NCBI GenBank assembly: GCA_039720395.1
Contig: CM077833.1
Location: forward strand, 18,847,133 to 18,911,132
Length of the DNA: 64,000 nt
Source: Liquidambar formosana
Lineage: Eukaryota > Streptophyta > Magnoliopsida > Saxifragales > Altingiaceae
Reading direction: 5' to 3'
Shown piece by piece: positions 1 through 10,163 of the stretch; the first letter of the stretch is position 1, and each line of letters starts with the position of its first letter. The translations under genes and the position numbers were made by a program. The notes below the pieces were generated by a model. That model had not been told where the DNA came from, made no database searches, and saw only the letters and a list, made by a program, of their open reading frames with translations.

Positions 1-239
1 CAGCAGCAGCTGTCCTGAGAACCCGAAACGCTAGAGCTCATTATTAAAACACAAAAGAAACCAAAGAAGAATAAGAAGAAGCCAGATTACGTGCATCATA
101 CCACGCAAGTGGGGGCATCTTAGCAATATATATAAAATAGTTATATAATAATATAATAATGTTCTCCTATTCCAGATATTTTCATCGCCATACTACTCCC
201 CCCTCTCCTCTCTCTCTCTCTCTCTCTTTCGCTCTCTCC

Positions 240-431
240 CAGCTATATAAGCTTCTTCCTGTCTCCCCCAACGAAGCAGATCTGCTACTCTTTCTTTCTC
301 GTTGCTTTGCGATTCTTCCATTAACGTCTGATCTTCTTTCTCATTCCCTGCGTTTGGAGATTGTGATTCTCGCCAAATACAATCATATACATATCAATGC
401 ACTTCGTGCTGCATAAATCTATGCTCGCGCG
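240..431 (+). promoter_or_regulatory. Promoter and 5' leader exon of a plus-strand transcription unit
   Basis: A TATA box (CTATATAAG) lies at 243-251, just after a CT-rich tract at about 200-240. A pyrimidine-rich leader without long coding potential follows. The leader ends near 440 in a plausible splice donor (GCGCG|GTATGA). The next acceptor, TTTTATGTAG, is at 780. TATA box, CT-rich leader and leader intron are typical of a plant Pol II promoter. An open frame over 159-416 crosses the TATA box and is not taken as coding. The start site near 275 is inferred from TATA spacing only. Confidence 0.5.
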
Positions 432-780
432 GTATGATTTTGCTCGAGTTTTTCTCGCATTTGAGTGCTTCCGATTTCAACGTCTTGAATGTTTCGAAAC
501 ATTTTTGTTTTTTGAAGCAAAATGTGTTTTTTCTCACTTTACGATTACGCTCCATTAGTCCATTGATTCCTGAGAAATTATTATTATAAAAAAAAAAAAA
601 AAAAAAAAACCAGAAGAGAAGAAAACTTGTTAGAAATCCCTTTCCGAGTTTTCATTGCCTTTTCTATGTTTTCTCAGCAATCAAACGGAGTCCTATAGGT
701 TGTTTTTTTTTTTTATTCCCATTTTCCTAAATTTTAGTTGGGGTTTGCTCGTTGATAATTTGTCTCTTTGTTTTATGTAG

Positions 781-867
781 TTTCCGAAATTTGAAATGTT
801 CATAGATTAATTTGGAGGAAGAGTGGGTTTCCATTCGATGCGGGCGTGCCTTGCAGCTCTCGATCAG
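781..867 (+). other. Candidate second exon with start codon (gene body not found)
   Basis: After the acceptor TTTTATGTAG the exon carries a short upstream ORF (ATG at 796, stop at 808-810). A second ATG at 838 opens MRACLAALDQ, which runs into a good donor, CAG|GTGAGG, at 868. Only about 40 bases further on a LINE 3' end begins in the opposite orientation. No clear continuation is visible. The best candidate downstream exons are 9012-9042 and 9400-9454; spliced in phase they stay open (HQRKLVLHLP, then NHEIIEFGHRILSQ) but match no family I recognise. The unit may instead be a long non-coding RNA or a gene broken by LINE insertion. Confidence 0.3.
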
Positions 868-906
868 GTGAGGATTTTGATTTTCCGTTTGTACTCTTTC
901 CCCTTT

Positions 907-1232
907 TGTTTTTAGTTTTTTTTTTGGTTGATAAAGTAAGATTGTATTAAAAAAATGGCAAAACCCAAGTACATAAGATATATACAAGCGAATGCTACAA
1001 AACCCTATTCTATAATTTGAGGGAATCTATAAAAGTACAAAAAAGGAGGGATTAGAAACATTAGCAAAGCTAGAAGACCACCAAAAAAGGTTCTTAACAA
1101 AAAAAAGACTTAAGATCAATGGTGGATATTTTCTTCCCTTAAAAAATACGGAGTTTCCTCTCCTTCCAAAGGCACCAAAAGAGAGCATGAGGGGCGATAT
1201 TCCAAAGGGTCTTAGTATCCTTGAGTTGGTTT
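907..1232 (-). mobile_element. LINE 3'-end fragment
   Basis: On the minus strand this ends in TTACTTTATCAACC followed by an A-run (T-run on the plus strand at about 917-926), a typical plant L1-type 3' end. Its sequence parallels the 3' end of the longer LINE at 1680-4055, including the stretches about GGCATGAGGGGC and AAGTACAT. It is a severely 5'-truncated copy with no intact frame. Confidence 0.75.
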
Positions 1233-1679
1233 GATGGATCACTTTTACTTGATTTTATAACTTATACCTTATTAAATTTCACTCGCTCATATATTTTTTT
1301 TCCACTGATTAGATATGGAATGTCTGTCTCGGGGCTTATGCTCTAATCATTGCTTATAATTTTTATTCAATCATATTTGTACCATAATTTTGATTTTATG
1401 CTCCCAATGTTAGAGAATCAACATGCTAATGACTGCTGAGATTCATAGGGCTATTCCATGTTCCCTTCTTTTAAGCTTATTATGGAAAATTACACATAAA
1501 ATATTAAGAAGACAACCATGGAATCTATTTTATTTTTCAATGGAAAAGGATTTTGTGATAATCTATGTCATCGCGAAAAGTAAGGGCGGTCCAACCAAGG
1601 CGAGAATGTCGGGTCAGCATTCTCAACAAGCACTGATTGGCTTTTTATTTTATTTATTATTTTATGAAGTAAGTATGTA
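1233..1679. other. No gene or repeat recognised
   Basis: AT-rich sequence between two LINE copies. The only open frame (1423-1683) has no recognisable protein character. Confidence 0.5.
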
Positions 1680-4055
1680 TTAATAACAAAAAGCTTAGCC
1701 CAAGTACATCAGACATATACAAGTACTAACCACTACACTTTAAAGCTTAAAAGAATCCACAAAATTAACAAAAGAGATGCCCCGGGTATTAAGACAACAA
1801 GAATACCACAAAAAGAGGGTCTTAACAAAAGAGGAATTAATATCAATGATTGATTTTTCCATCCCTTCAAAAGTTCTAAGATTTCTCTCTTTCCAAATAC
1901 ACCAAATAATGGCATGAGGGGCCATTCTCCAAATCATCTTAGCCTCCTTTCTTCCCTTTTTAATCCACCAACCCGATAAGAGTTCATGAGCAGACGAAGG
2001 AAGTACCCAATGCACCCCAAACAAATTAAGCGCAAGCATCCATAGACTTCTAGCCACAATGCAATGTAAGAAAAGGTGGTCCATTGATTCCGCCTTATCC
2101 TTGCACAAAATACACCAATTTGATATAGGCCAACCTCTCGCAATAAGATGATCGAGAGTCAAACACTTACCTTTTCCCACTAGCCAACAAAAAAACGTAA
2201 CTTTTGTGGGAATAGAGCCAATCTATATAGACTTTGCTGGAGCAAAAGGAGCCCCTTGGGGGCATAAAGAATAGTAGAAAGATTTCACGGAGAATAACCC
2301 TTTAGAACCTAAGCACCACCCCAAGGAATCATTCTCACCCACTGATATTTTACTATCATAAATAACTTGGTAAAAAGCAATCACATTCTTCATCTCCCAA
2401 TCATTGAAATATATCCAAAAAAATGACATTCCAATGTATAATACCACTCACCCTGTCTAAGTAATCACTAACAAAAGCATCTTAATCCATAGCAATAGAG
2501 AACAACAAAGGGAACTCCTTCATAAGAGGCAAATTAGAACACTACACATCTTTCCAAAATTTCACCCTATTACCAACACCCACCTTAAAAACAATCTTTT
2601 TAATAAAACCATTGAAACTTTGCATAATTGCCTTCCAAAGACCCACCCCATGAGAGCCTCTACCCTCCCTTGGTCACCACCCCTCAATAGTAGTATTGTA
2701 CTTCCAAACCACAACATCCCTCCAAAGGCCTTGCTCACCATTCCCAAACCTCCATAACCATTTACTCATAAAAGCTTGATTAGTATGACAGATAGATCTA
2801 ATACCCAAGCCTCCCAAAGATTTAGGAAGACAAATGGATTTCCAATCCACGAGATGATATTTATGGTCACTACCCATACCATTCCACAAAAAATCTCTTT
2901 GAAGCTTCTCAATTCTATTAGCCACCGATAAAGGAATTTTATGAATAGACATAAAATAAATAGGAATGGTAGACAAAACACTTTGAATAAGAGTCACCTT
3001 CCCTCCTTTAGATAGCCTTTTTTCCACCCACTAAGTCTTCTTTCCACCTTAGCAATCACGGGGTCCCAAACTTTAGGATCTTTAAAACAAGCTCCCAAAG
3101 GTAAACCAAGATAAGTAATTGGCAACTCACTAATTTTGCAACCAAAAATATTAGCAAGGATCTCCAAATTATCAACCCTTCCAACTGGAATCAAGTCACT
3201 TTTCCCAAGATTAACCTCAAGTGCCGAAACCGCTTCAAAACAAAGAAGAATCCTGTTCAAATTAATCATAGAATCCTCATTAATTCCACTAAAGAAAAGG
3301 GCATCATCGGCAAAAAGTAAGTGAGAGATAGTACCAATCCCATTCCTCCCATCGCCAACCGAGAAACCCTCCAACAAGTTGGCATCCATAGCCTTGGAAA
3401 TAAACTTGCTCAAAACTTCCATCACCACAATAAAGAGAAGAGGAGAGAGAGGGTCCCCTTGCCAGATTCCCCTTGAGCCTTGAAAAAACCATATGGAGAC
3501 CTATTCACCAAAACCGAAAGAGCGTTAAGAGCCTCTAAAACCTCTACCTCCTCAAAATTTCCATCAAGACCATCCACTTCCACTTGGTCAATAGATTTCA
3601 AATCCAAATCATCGGTAAAAGGCCTACAACCTGCTTCTTCATAGAAAAGGTATTCATAATATTCAACAATACTTTTAGAAAAAATGTCTTCATCTTCTAC
3701 AAGCGTCCCATTAACCAAAAGTTTCCCAATGAAGTTCCCCCTCTTATGAGCATTAGCCATCCTATGAAATTTTTTTATATTTTTTTCACCTTCTTTCAAC
3801 CAAATTGCTCTTGATTTTTGCTGCTAACTAATCTCTTCAAACTGAGCTAGTTTAGCAAATTCCGCTTTAGCCTCCATTCTATTAGCTACTTCCTCATCCA
3901 AGAGGCCAATCATCCCTTCTTTTTCATCCAACTTGTGAATAATGTCCATCACCCTATCTTTAGACTCCCTCACATTGCCAAAAAGTTCCCTATTCCACAC
4001 TTTCAAACAATTCCTTTAAAGCCTTTATTTTCTTAGCAAAAATAAAACTAGGAGA
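1680..4055 (-). mobile_element. 5'-truncated L1-type LINE, reverse transcriptase ORF2 remnant
   Basis: Minus-strand frames give a plant LINE ORF2 in broken order. There is a linker region (KVWNRELFGNV) near 4000. The reverse transcriptase with QGDPLSP near 3460 and an intact FADD catalytic motif (LLFADDALFF) lies in the frame at 2994-3428. YLGLPLG and the GGLGIRS region of the RT C-terminal part follow. The zf-RVT domain (ISNWCILCKDKAESMDHLFLHC) and the terminal WRMAPHAIIWCIWKERN motif lie at 1740-2180. The endonuclease half is missing, so the copy is 5'-truncated. Frameshifts and stops separate the pieces, so it cannot move by itself. The 3' end is A/T-rich near 1680. Confidence 0.9.
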
Positions 4056-4937
4056 ACAAGCAATGATGGACTATCATGTTAGCCATACCCTTCTCGATGT
4101 TTGCAATTTGTAGTTGTTTTTGTTGCATTATCCTGTTGTTGCTATTCCTAGAGTTAATTGGCAGCCCGGCAGGTATCTTTGGTTTTTTGTTTTTTTTTTT
4201 TTCAATGAAGAAATGCACACTAAACATAAAATCATAAAGCCCGACATTCCTAACCCCAGCAGCCCTCAAGTGGGCTATTTGGACCATGGATCTTTCATCT
4301 TCTTATAGTATAGCTATCTCGAATATGACAATAGGTTGATAGTAAAGGATATTTTGAAGATGGTGAGCTTGCCCTTTTAGCCTCCTTGAGAGGGAGAAAG
4401 ATTTACTGAGTTTCTCTAGTAAAGCTATCATGTACTTGAAATATTCCTCATGTGCAATCTTCATTAGCTATTGCCCATGTCCTTGTTGGCTTTACCAACA
4501 TCGTGTGTGGTTTGACTTCACAAATTTTCTACAACCATTCTTTTACCTATTGCAGTCTCACACACATGTCGAAATCCCTATATATGTCTCTTAACTCTTG
4601 AGGCTTGATCCTGGCGGGATTATCTTTAAAGGTGTAATGATTGCGTCCTTATGGATAGTTTTCTATAATTAACTTCGTTATACTATTTCCTTAAGCCAAG
4701 TAGGCTCTTTCAACTCACTATTTCGGCTTTCTTACCACCCAATGAACCTAAAAATAATTTGACCTCTACATTATAAAGGTGCCCATCCTAGATGATGCCT
4801 AATACTATAACATTGTGCCAACACTAGTAGAGGGACTTGGGGATAGACAAGTGAGGATCCTAATGTATGAGGAGTATCTGTTATAGGTGCACTCATTGCA
4901 TTGGTATTGGTCATCATGTCTAAATACACACACACAC
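4056..4937. other. Intergenic sequence, nothing recognised
   Basis: No domain-bearing frame. There is a T-run at 4190-4202 and a short CA repeat at 4925-4939 next to the following MITE. Confidence 0.4.
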
Positions 4938-5112
4938 ACGGTTATGTTCCATCAGCACGTGTTGATATAAGTTATATCAGCACCATGCATTGGGGATTGT
5001 ACCCCTTGCATTGGTCCAATGTATCTCATATCCCACTAATGCACAAGGTACAACTCCCAGTGCGGATGTTGATATAAGTTATGTCAGCACGTGCTTACAT
5101 GATCATCCTCCT
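4938..5112. repeat. Hairpin MITE, TA-microsatellite family, copy A
   Basis: The two halves are imperfect inverted repeats of about 75 bp: CAGCACGTGTTGATATAAGT in the left arm pairs with the right arm ending in GCACGTGCTTACATGATCAT. It is bordered by CA/TA simple repeats. The same sequence recurs at 7224-7402, 27243-27410 and 27638-27813, and in decayed form at 26640-26830 and 31331-31404. It has no coding capacity. Confidence 0.8.
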
Positions 5113-5172
5113 ATATATATGCAAATTTAGGTCCATGTCGCCTTAATAGCTTGTTAGTAGCATGCCAGCTTG

Positions 5173-5634
5173 TTGGGTGGATGTTTGTTGGGTGTGTCTT
5201 GCTTTGTGTTCTGATTTGCTGGTTATTGACTTTGCTGGTTTAGGGAGAGGTCCGAGAGGTGTGGTGTTGTGGAGGTGCGCGATTCTCGCTGTTTTTTGGG
5301 TTCTATGGCTTGAAAGAAATGGGAGGATTTTTGAGGATAGGATTGAGGAAGTTGGTGGTTTATGGGATAGGGTTGTTTTCTTGGCTTCTTTTTGGGCTTT
5401 TGTGGCTAGGGAGTTTTCGGGTGTCCCATTGTTTCTTATTATCTCTGATTGGAGGGCTGTTTGTGGCCTTTAGTCTCTTTCTCTTTTCTTTTTTCTTTCT
5501 TCCTCTTCATTTTTGTTTCTATCTCTCTTAATAGGACTCCTCGTCCTATTTGTAATTCTTTTCTCTCTTCTTTTTAATAAATTTTTCTGTTGCCTATCAA
5601 AAAAAAAAAAAAAAAAGGAAAAGAAAAAAAAAAA
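5173..5634 (+). mobile_element. 5'-truncated LINE 3' end with 17-bp target-site duplication
   Basis: The frame at 5162-5473 encodes the C-terminal tail of a LINE ORF2 (AILAVFWVLWLERNGRIFED). A CT-rich 3' UTR, TTTAATAAATTTTTCTGTTGCCTATC and a long A-tail from 5599 follow. The flanks AGTAGCATGCCAGCTTG (5156-5172) and AGTAGCATGCCAACTTG (5635-5651) are a 17-bp target-site duplication with one mismatch. That fixes both ends and shows insertion by target-primed reverse transcription. Confidence 0.92.
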
Positions 5635-5651
5635 AGTAGCATGCCAACTTG

Positions 5652-5953
5652 AGGGTGTGCCTTTGGCTTAATAGCTTGATGAGAACAACATTATTTTTGG
5701 ACTGAGGTGTTATTGGATTAAGTAAAAAGAGAGTATTTAAAACCTTTAGTATCACTAGATAAAATCTAGTCCTCGGTTCTTTGCACTTATTAGGGTTATC
5801 AAAAAAGTCTCAAGACTTCGTTTTATCCCAATCCTCTCGAGTAATGCCTATTGATCATGTATTCATAAAAGACCTTGATGTTTAATATACACAAATATTA
5901 GCTTAGCCCCATCTTCTTCATTTTGTTTGTACTATGACAATTAGATTGTAATT

Positions 5954-5987
<34 letters not shown>

Positions 5988-7036
5988 TGTTTTTACAACT
6001 TTTAGTAATAACATTTCTACCTAATCCTCCAGTCTAGACACCCTCCTCCCCAAACACCCCCCCCCCCCCCCCCAAAAAAAAAAAGAAAAAAAGCAGCTCT
6101 TCATTTCATTCACACAATACTCTTAAACTCAACTTGAAATTCCATAACTCCATAAAGAGGCACATGTTTTTTTTTTTTTTTTTGGGTTATTTATGAACCC
6201 ATGTAGGAAAAACCATGGGATTGAGGCCCACTAAGCTAATACACTATGAAATCTACTAGTTTGTAGAATTTGAAATGCCCATTGATATACACAACTTCAT
6301 GTTCTTCAATTGCTGTTTGTAGTGTCTTGCAATCTTTGAAATAAACCCTTGAACACTTTTAAGTATATTCAACCTCAAACTAAACCTTTTGATAACACCA
6401 TTTCAAAAACCAACACACTCACTCTCGAAATCTATTAAAGGTTAACTGTGAAAATATTTTGGATCTCACACACACATACAAGTATATAGAAGGATTGTGG
6501 TTGAACATGTTTAGAAGTCATTCTATCGTTCTAATCCAAGAGTCAATAACTAGGGTTATTAATAATCTTGAGAGTAACAATTCTCTCAAGTAAATATGGA
6601 TCCTAAATGGCCAAGAAAAAGTTTTAATTTCATGCTTTAATAGCCATTAGGCAAGGTAGGGGGACTCGAATCCCAGATGGAAAGAGTTTGCTTACAATTA
6701 GAAGTCTAATCTATAGAGGAAAGCCAATTGAGGACATACATGCATGATATTGTGGTTTCAAAAACCATGTGAAAGCGATTAAAAAAACAAAAAGAAGTCT
6801 AGCACCTTGACTTCTTCACATGACCTAGAAGGCATTAAGTTGAAGTACACTCCCTTAGGGGCTTGATTGAACCCAAAATATGAAGAAGGAAATTGATGAC
6901 AATTGATTTAAGCTCCTTTGTTCTAGATAAAGTTCACTCATATATCCCTTGATATGTGTGAGATAGACACTAAGGTTGTAAGAAACTAAGAACCCTAGAG
7001 CAAGAAGAAATAAGCTTGGCCTCCAAAAGTGGTCGG
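5652..7036. other. Intergenic sequence with simple repeats
   Basis: No gene recognised. It contains an (AT)n tract at about 5960-5987, a C-run followed by an A-run at about 6056-6084, and a T-run at 6167-6183. Confidence 0.5.
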
Positions 7037-7143
7037 CTATGAAACATGGACACGGATATGCGACACGGACATGACACGATATGGACACCCCAACATAGCA
7101 ATTCCTAAAAATCTTAGGACACAACATAGCGAGGATACGACAA

Positions 7144-7184
7144 TAAATAATACACATACACACACACACACACAATTAACTAAA

Positions 7185-7222
<38 letters not shown>
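7144..7222. repeat. (CA)n, (TG)n and (TA)n microsatellites
   Basis: Runs of CA at 7152-7173, TG at 7185-7208 and TA at 7209-7225 lie next to hairpin MITE copy B. They account for the cysteine/valine and threonine/histidine low-complexity frames on both strands here. Confidence 0.9.
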
Positions 7223-7223
<1 letters not shown>

Positions 7224-7225
<2 letters not shown>

Positions 7226-7402
7226 TGTTCTCATCAGCACGTGTTAATAGTTATATCAGCACCATGCATTGGGGGTTGTACTCCTTGCATTGGTCCAATG
7301 TATCTCATATCCCATTAAATCTATTAATGCACAAGGTACAACTTCTAATGCGGGTGTTGATATAAGTTATATTAGCACTTGCTTACCTCATCATCATCCT
7401 AT
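7224..7402. repeat. Hairpin MITE, TA-microsatellite family, copy B
   Basis: Same inverted-repeat structure as 4938-5112 (CAGCACCATGCATTGGGGGT in the left arm, ATCATCATCC at the right end). It is bordered by TA repeats on both sides and nested in the TIR element 7037-8092. Confidence 0.8.
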
Positions 7403-7546
7403 CTATATATATATGTATGTATGTATGTATAACTTTATTATCCAAATGAAAGAAGCATGTAAAATTTATGGAGTTATCAAAAAGAAAAATCCGATAAACA
7501 AGCAAGACAAATATAAGTTATAATGAGATTTAATAATGACATTCAT

Positions 7547-7675
7547 GCCAATGGCCTTGTGGTCTAGTGACACTTCTCTCCCTATGTGGGGGGATGTCTT
7601 AGGTTTGAGTTGTAGGTTAGGTATTTGTTAATGTAATGAATTTTTTATCGATGTCACAAAAGAGAAAAAAAAAGA
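7547..7675 (+). mobile_element. tRNA-derived SINE-like element
   Basis: It has an A-box-like TGTGGTCTAGTGACA near 7558 and a B-box-like GGTTTGAGTTG near 7602. The 3' part ends in an A-rich tail (AAGAGAAAAAAAAAGAAAAA). Box spacing and tail suit a plant SINE. It is nested in the element 7037-8092. Confidence 0.55.
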
Positions 7676-8116
7676 AAAAAAAGAGACATCCATCTGATCT
7701 ATCAAGCACACTACTAGATATAATAGTGCTGAAGTGCCGAGTTATCAATGTTCAAATCTCCAGTACAAGCTGAAATCTCCAGGTAGTGTTTCTAGTTGAG
7801 AGCATTAGGGATTTAGGGGCTTTGGGCATAAAGAGAAAAGGGCCTTTTAGAACTAAGTTTTGGATTTTGCAAAATCCCCTCACAATGGTTTATAATAACT
7901 AAATCCACCCCTTTTAAAACAATTTAAAATTTTATTCGCCGTGTCCTAGAAGTGTCCTTGCCGTGTCCCAGAAGTGTCTCCGCCGTGTCTAATATTAATT
8001 AATTTATTTTATTTAATGGGCATGTACGGGCCGTGTTCGACACGTGTCAGACATAGCCACGGCACCCTTGGAGTAGTGTCCGTGCTTCATAGGTGGTCGG
8101 CCATATGGGGTATAAA

Positions 8117-8709
8117 CTAGGAAACACCAACACTCCAAAAAATCTGGAAATGCTGTGTCTGACATGTATTAGATACGACACTTGCCCGACAAGCCTACTT
8201 CCTATGTCGGACATGCTTGGGAATTGTCTGTAATTTTTAATTATTATTATTATTATTATTTACCAGATACGGTTAAGACATGGCTTCAACACTTAGCTGA
8301 CACGTGCAGGACACCCTACAACACAATAGGGATGTCTTTTTGCATATTTTGATAATTGGAATTAGACAATAGACGACGATGAATTTTTTCTTTGATGTTT
8401 TGTGTGGAAAATGGAACAATGCTCAAAGTTAAATGTCATTGTTACAACTTAATAACTCATTATGACTTATGGAGTTACGGGTGTCTTTCTTGTTTATATA
8501 ATTATGGAGTATATCTTTTATTTCCTCATATATTTTTAATTTTTTTTAATATGTATAATGGAACTATCAATTATATATGTATATAAATTATAAATATATA
8601 TTTATTTATTACTGTGTCCCTAACGTGTTGTGTATTAGTTTTTTTAAGATTTGCTGTATTGGTGTGTCAATGTCATATCGTACCAGTGTCCCGTGTCTGT
8701 GCTTCTTAG
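8117..8709. mobile_element. Second TIR transposon of the same kind, adjacent
   Basis: It starts CTAGGAAACACCAACACTCC and ends with the inverse-like GTGTCTGTGCTTCTTAG. Flanks GGTATAAA and GGTATAAT form an 8-bp duplication with one mismatch. It lies 24 bp from the end of the element 7037-8092 and shares its terminal CTANGAA motif and internal GTGTC words. It carries no transposase. Confidence 0.6.
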
Positions 8710-9011
8710 GGTATAATGCTCCTTGATTATATAGCCCTTTCCTCCTACACACCCCCCCTCCCCACTTGGACAAGGAATGGGATATCTAGAGTTTCCATCT
8801 TTTGGTTCCAATTGGTTAATTGACACCTAAACAATCAACTCTTAACCTTAGGTGACTATCCAATTAACTGATACTAACTATATTGAATAGTAATGGTTGC
8901 ACTCTAAAATCTTGAATTTGTAAAATGACCCTGAAAACTTTTTATTTTTATTTTTGATGAAGTGTAAAATGACCCTAAACTTGCTAAAACTATCGTTATG
9001 CCTCTTTTCAG

Positions 9012-9246
9012 CATCAACGGAAACTAGTTTTACACCTGCCCAGTATGGATTTTCTATTTTATATCTTACATTTCAATGCTCTGGAGCTGCATTAATATGA
9101 TAATATGAACCAAGTGGCGCATATTGATGTGTGTCTTTCTTTCTTTCTTCTTCTTCTTCTGTTTTAATAACTATCGCTACTAGTCTTTTATTGTGAAGCC
9201 TTTTTTAAATGCTGCTTTCCCAACTTGTCTCTAAAGTGCATATTTA

Positions 9247-9290
<44 letters not shown>

Positions 9291-9454
9291 GGTTTGCAAT
9301 TTGTGTTGGGATTTCCTTTTTGTCAATCTATATCAGGATATTTTCTATGACCAGGTTTCATTGTGTATGCTTGATCAAATCTTTATTACTGCAACACAGA
9401 TCATGAGATCATTGAGTTTGGTCATAGAATATTGAGCCAAAGCAGAATAAGAAG
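9012..9454 (+). other. Candidate downstream exons of the 5' plus-strand unit
   Basis: Two short segments with good splice borders are visible: 9012-9042 (TCTTTTCAG| to CCCA|GTATGG) and 9400-9454 (GCAACACAG| to GAAG|GTAGAT). Spliced after 867 they keep one open frame, but the product is not recognised. A (CT)n tract of about 38 bases (9250-9287) lies between them. An AATAAA on the plus strand at about 9890 could serve this unit. Very tentative. Confidence 0.15.
9250..9287. repeat. (CT)n microsatellite
   Basis: About 19 uninterrupted CT units. Confidence 0.95.
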
Positions 9455-9904
9455 GTAGATACTGCTTTATCCTGTTCTGTAAAATCATTAGTTGAAAGTT
9501 GATATCCAATTAGAATGCACTTCATTTATTGAACTAAGGTACTGTTCTGTTCTTCTGATTTGATAGTAGAGAACCTATTTGCTGCTAATTTTAATCATTA
9601 TCCATATTGCATGGATTTGGGCTACTTGATTCTTTCTTAATCGACTTTCTTCACAAATTATTTTCATAATGCGTATCTCTCTGACATCTATGGAGTTTTG
9701 AGATGCCTTCTTATAGCAATACTTCCCCTTTTTCATATTATCGAAGTAATTGCCTGCATGCTGATGTTGGTATATATCTGTTCATCCATAAAACTCAAAA
9801 CATATTTTTAATGGTACTGTTACCAAAAACGCATACAAGTGTCACCTTTTTATCTAGTTGCTCATTTCAAGGATAATGAAATAAAGTTAAGACAACTGAA
9901 AAAT

Positions 9905-10147
9905 ATGTAGTGCTTTCCCTTTTTCCTTTATTACATTTAATCGTAATTTTACATAAGTAGCTGGTTTTTTTAATCATCTCACACACATACTAAAGTTGGT
10001 TTCACTGGTCATGTGAAACCAAAGGCAAACTGGTAAATGGTCTGTGGCTTATATACCACATCTCACTAATAGAAGCATAACTTTGTACTTATGGCGTCTT
10101 GCTGATAGGAATATATTATCATCCATCCACGGTCAATTCCATCTTCT
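9905..10147 (-). terminator. MADS gene 3' UTR and polyadenylation signal
   Basis: Reading the minus strand beyond the stop codon at 10148-10150, the first AATAAA is at 9932-9927, about 215 nt downstream. It is followed by a region rich in A and T. The cleavage site near 9905 is inferred. Confidence 0.5.
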
Positions 10148-10163
10148 TTAATGCAGTTGGAGT
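10148..10163 (-). CDS. AGL17-like: MADS gene exon 8 (16-nt coding end)
   Basis: After acceptor TTGCAGCAG| the bases ACTCCAACTGCATTAA finish a split glycine codon and encode LQLH plus stop. Without this exon the reading would stop at once inside intron 7 (GG|GTAAATA). The clade-typical GLQLH ending supports the junction. Confidence 0.9.

Larger units (their letters stand above)
7037..8092. mobile_element. Non-autonomous TIR transposon with 8-bp target duplication
   Basis: The element starts CTATGAAACATGGACACGG and ends with the inverse CCGTGCTTCATAG. GTGGTCGG flanks it exactly on both sides (7029-7036 and 8093-8100). Eight bases is the duplication length of hAT elements. It has no transposase. 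It was itself invaded by CA/TG/TA simple repeats and a hairpin MITE (7144-7440) and by a tRNA-like SINE (about 7547-7672). The internal right end holds repeated CCGTGTCC/AGAAGTGTCC words (7937-7990). Confidence 0.8.

Noticed and set aside
159..416. 85-codon frame at the left end
   Set aside because: Spans a CT repeat and the TATA box; it lies across promoter and leader.
7029..7247. His/Thr and Cys/Val repeat frames on both strands
   Set aside because: CA/TG/TA microsatellites.
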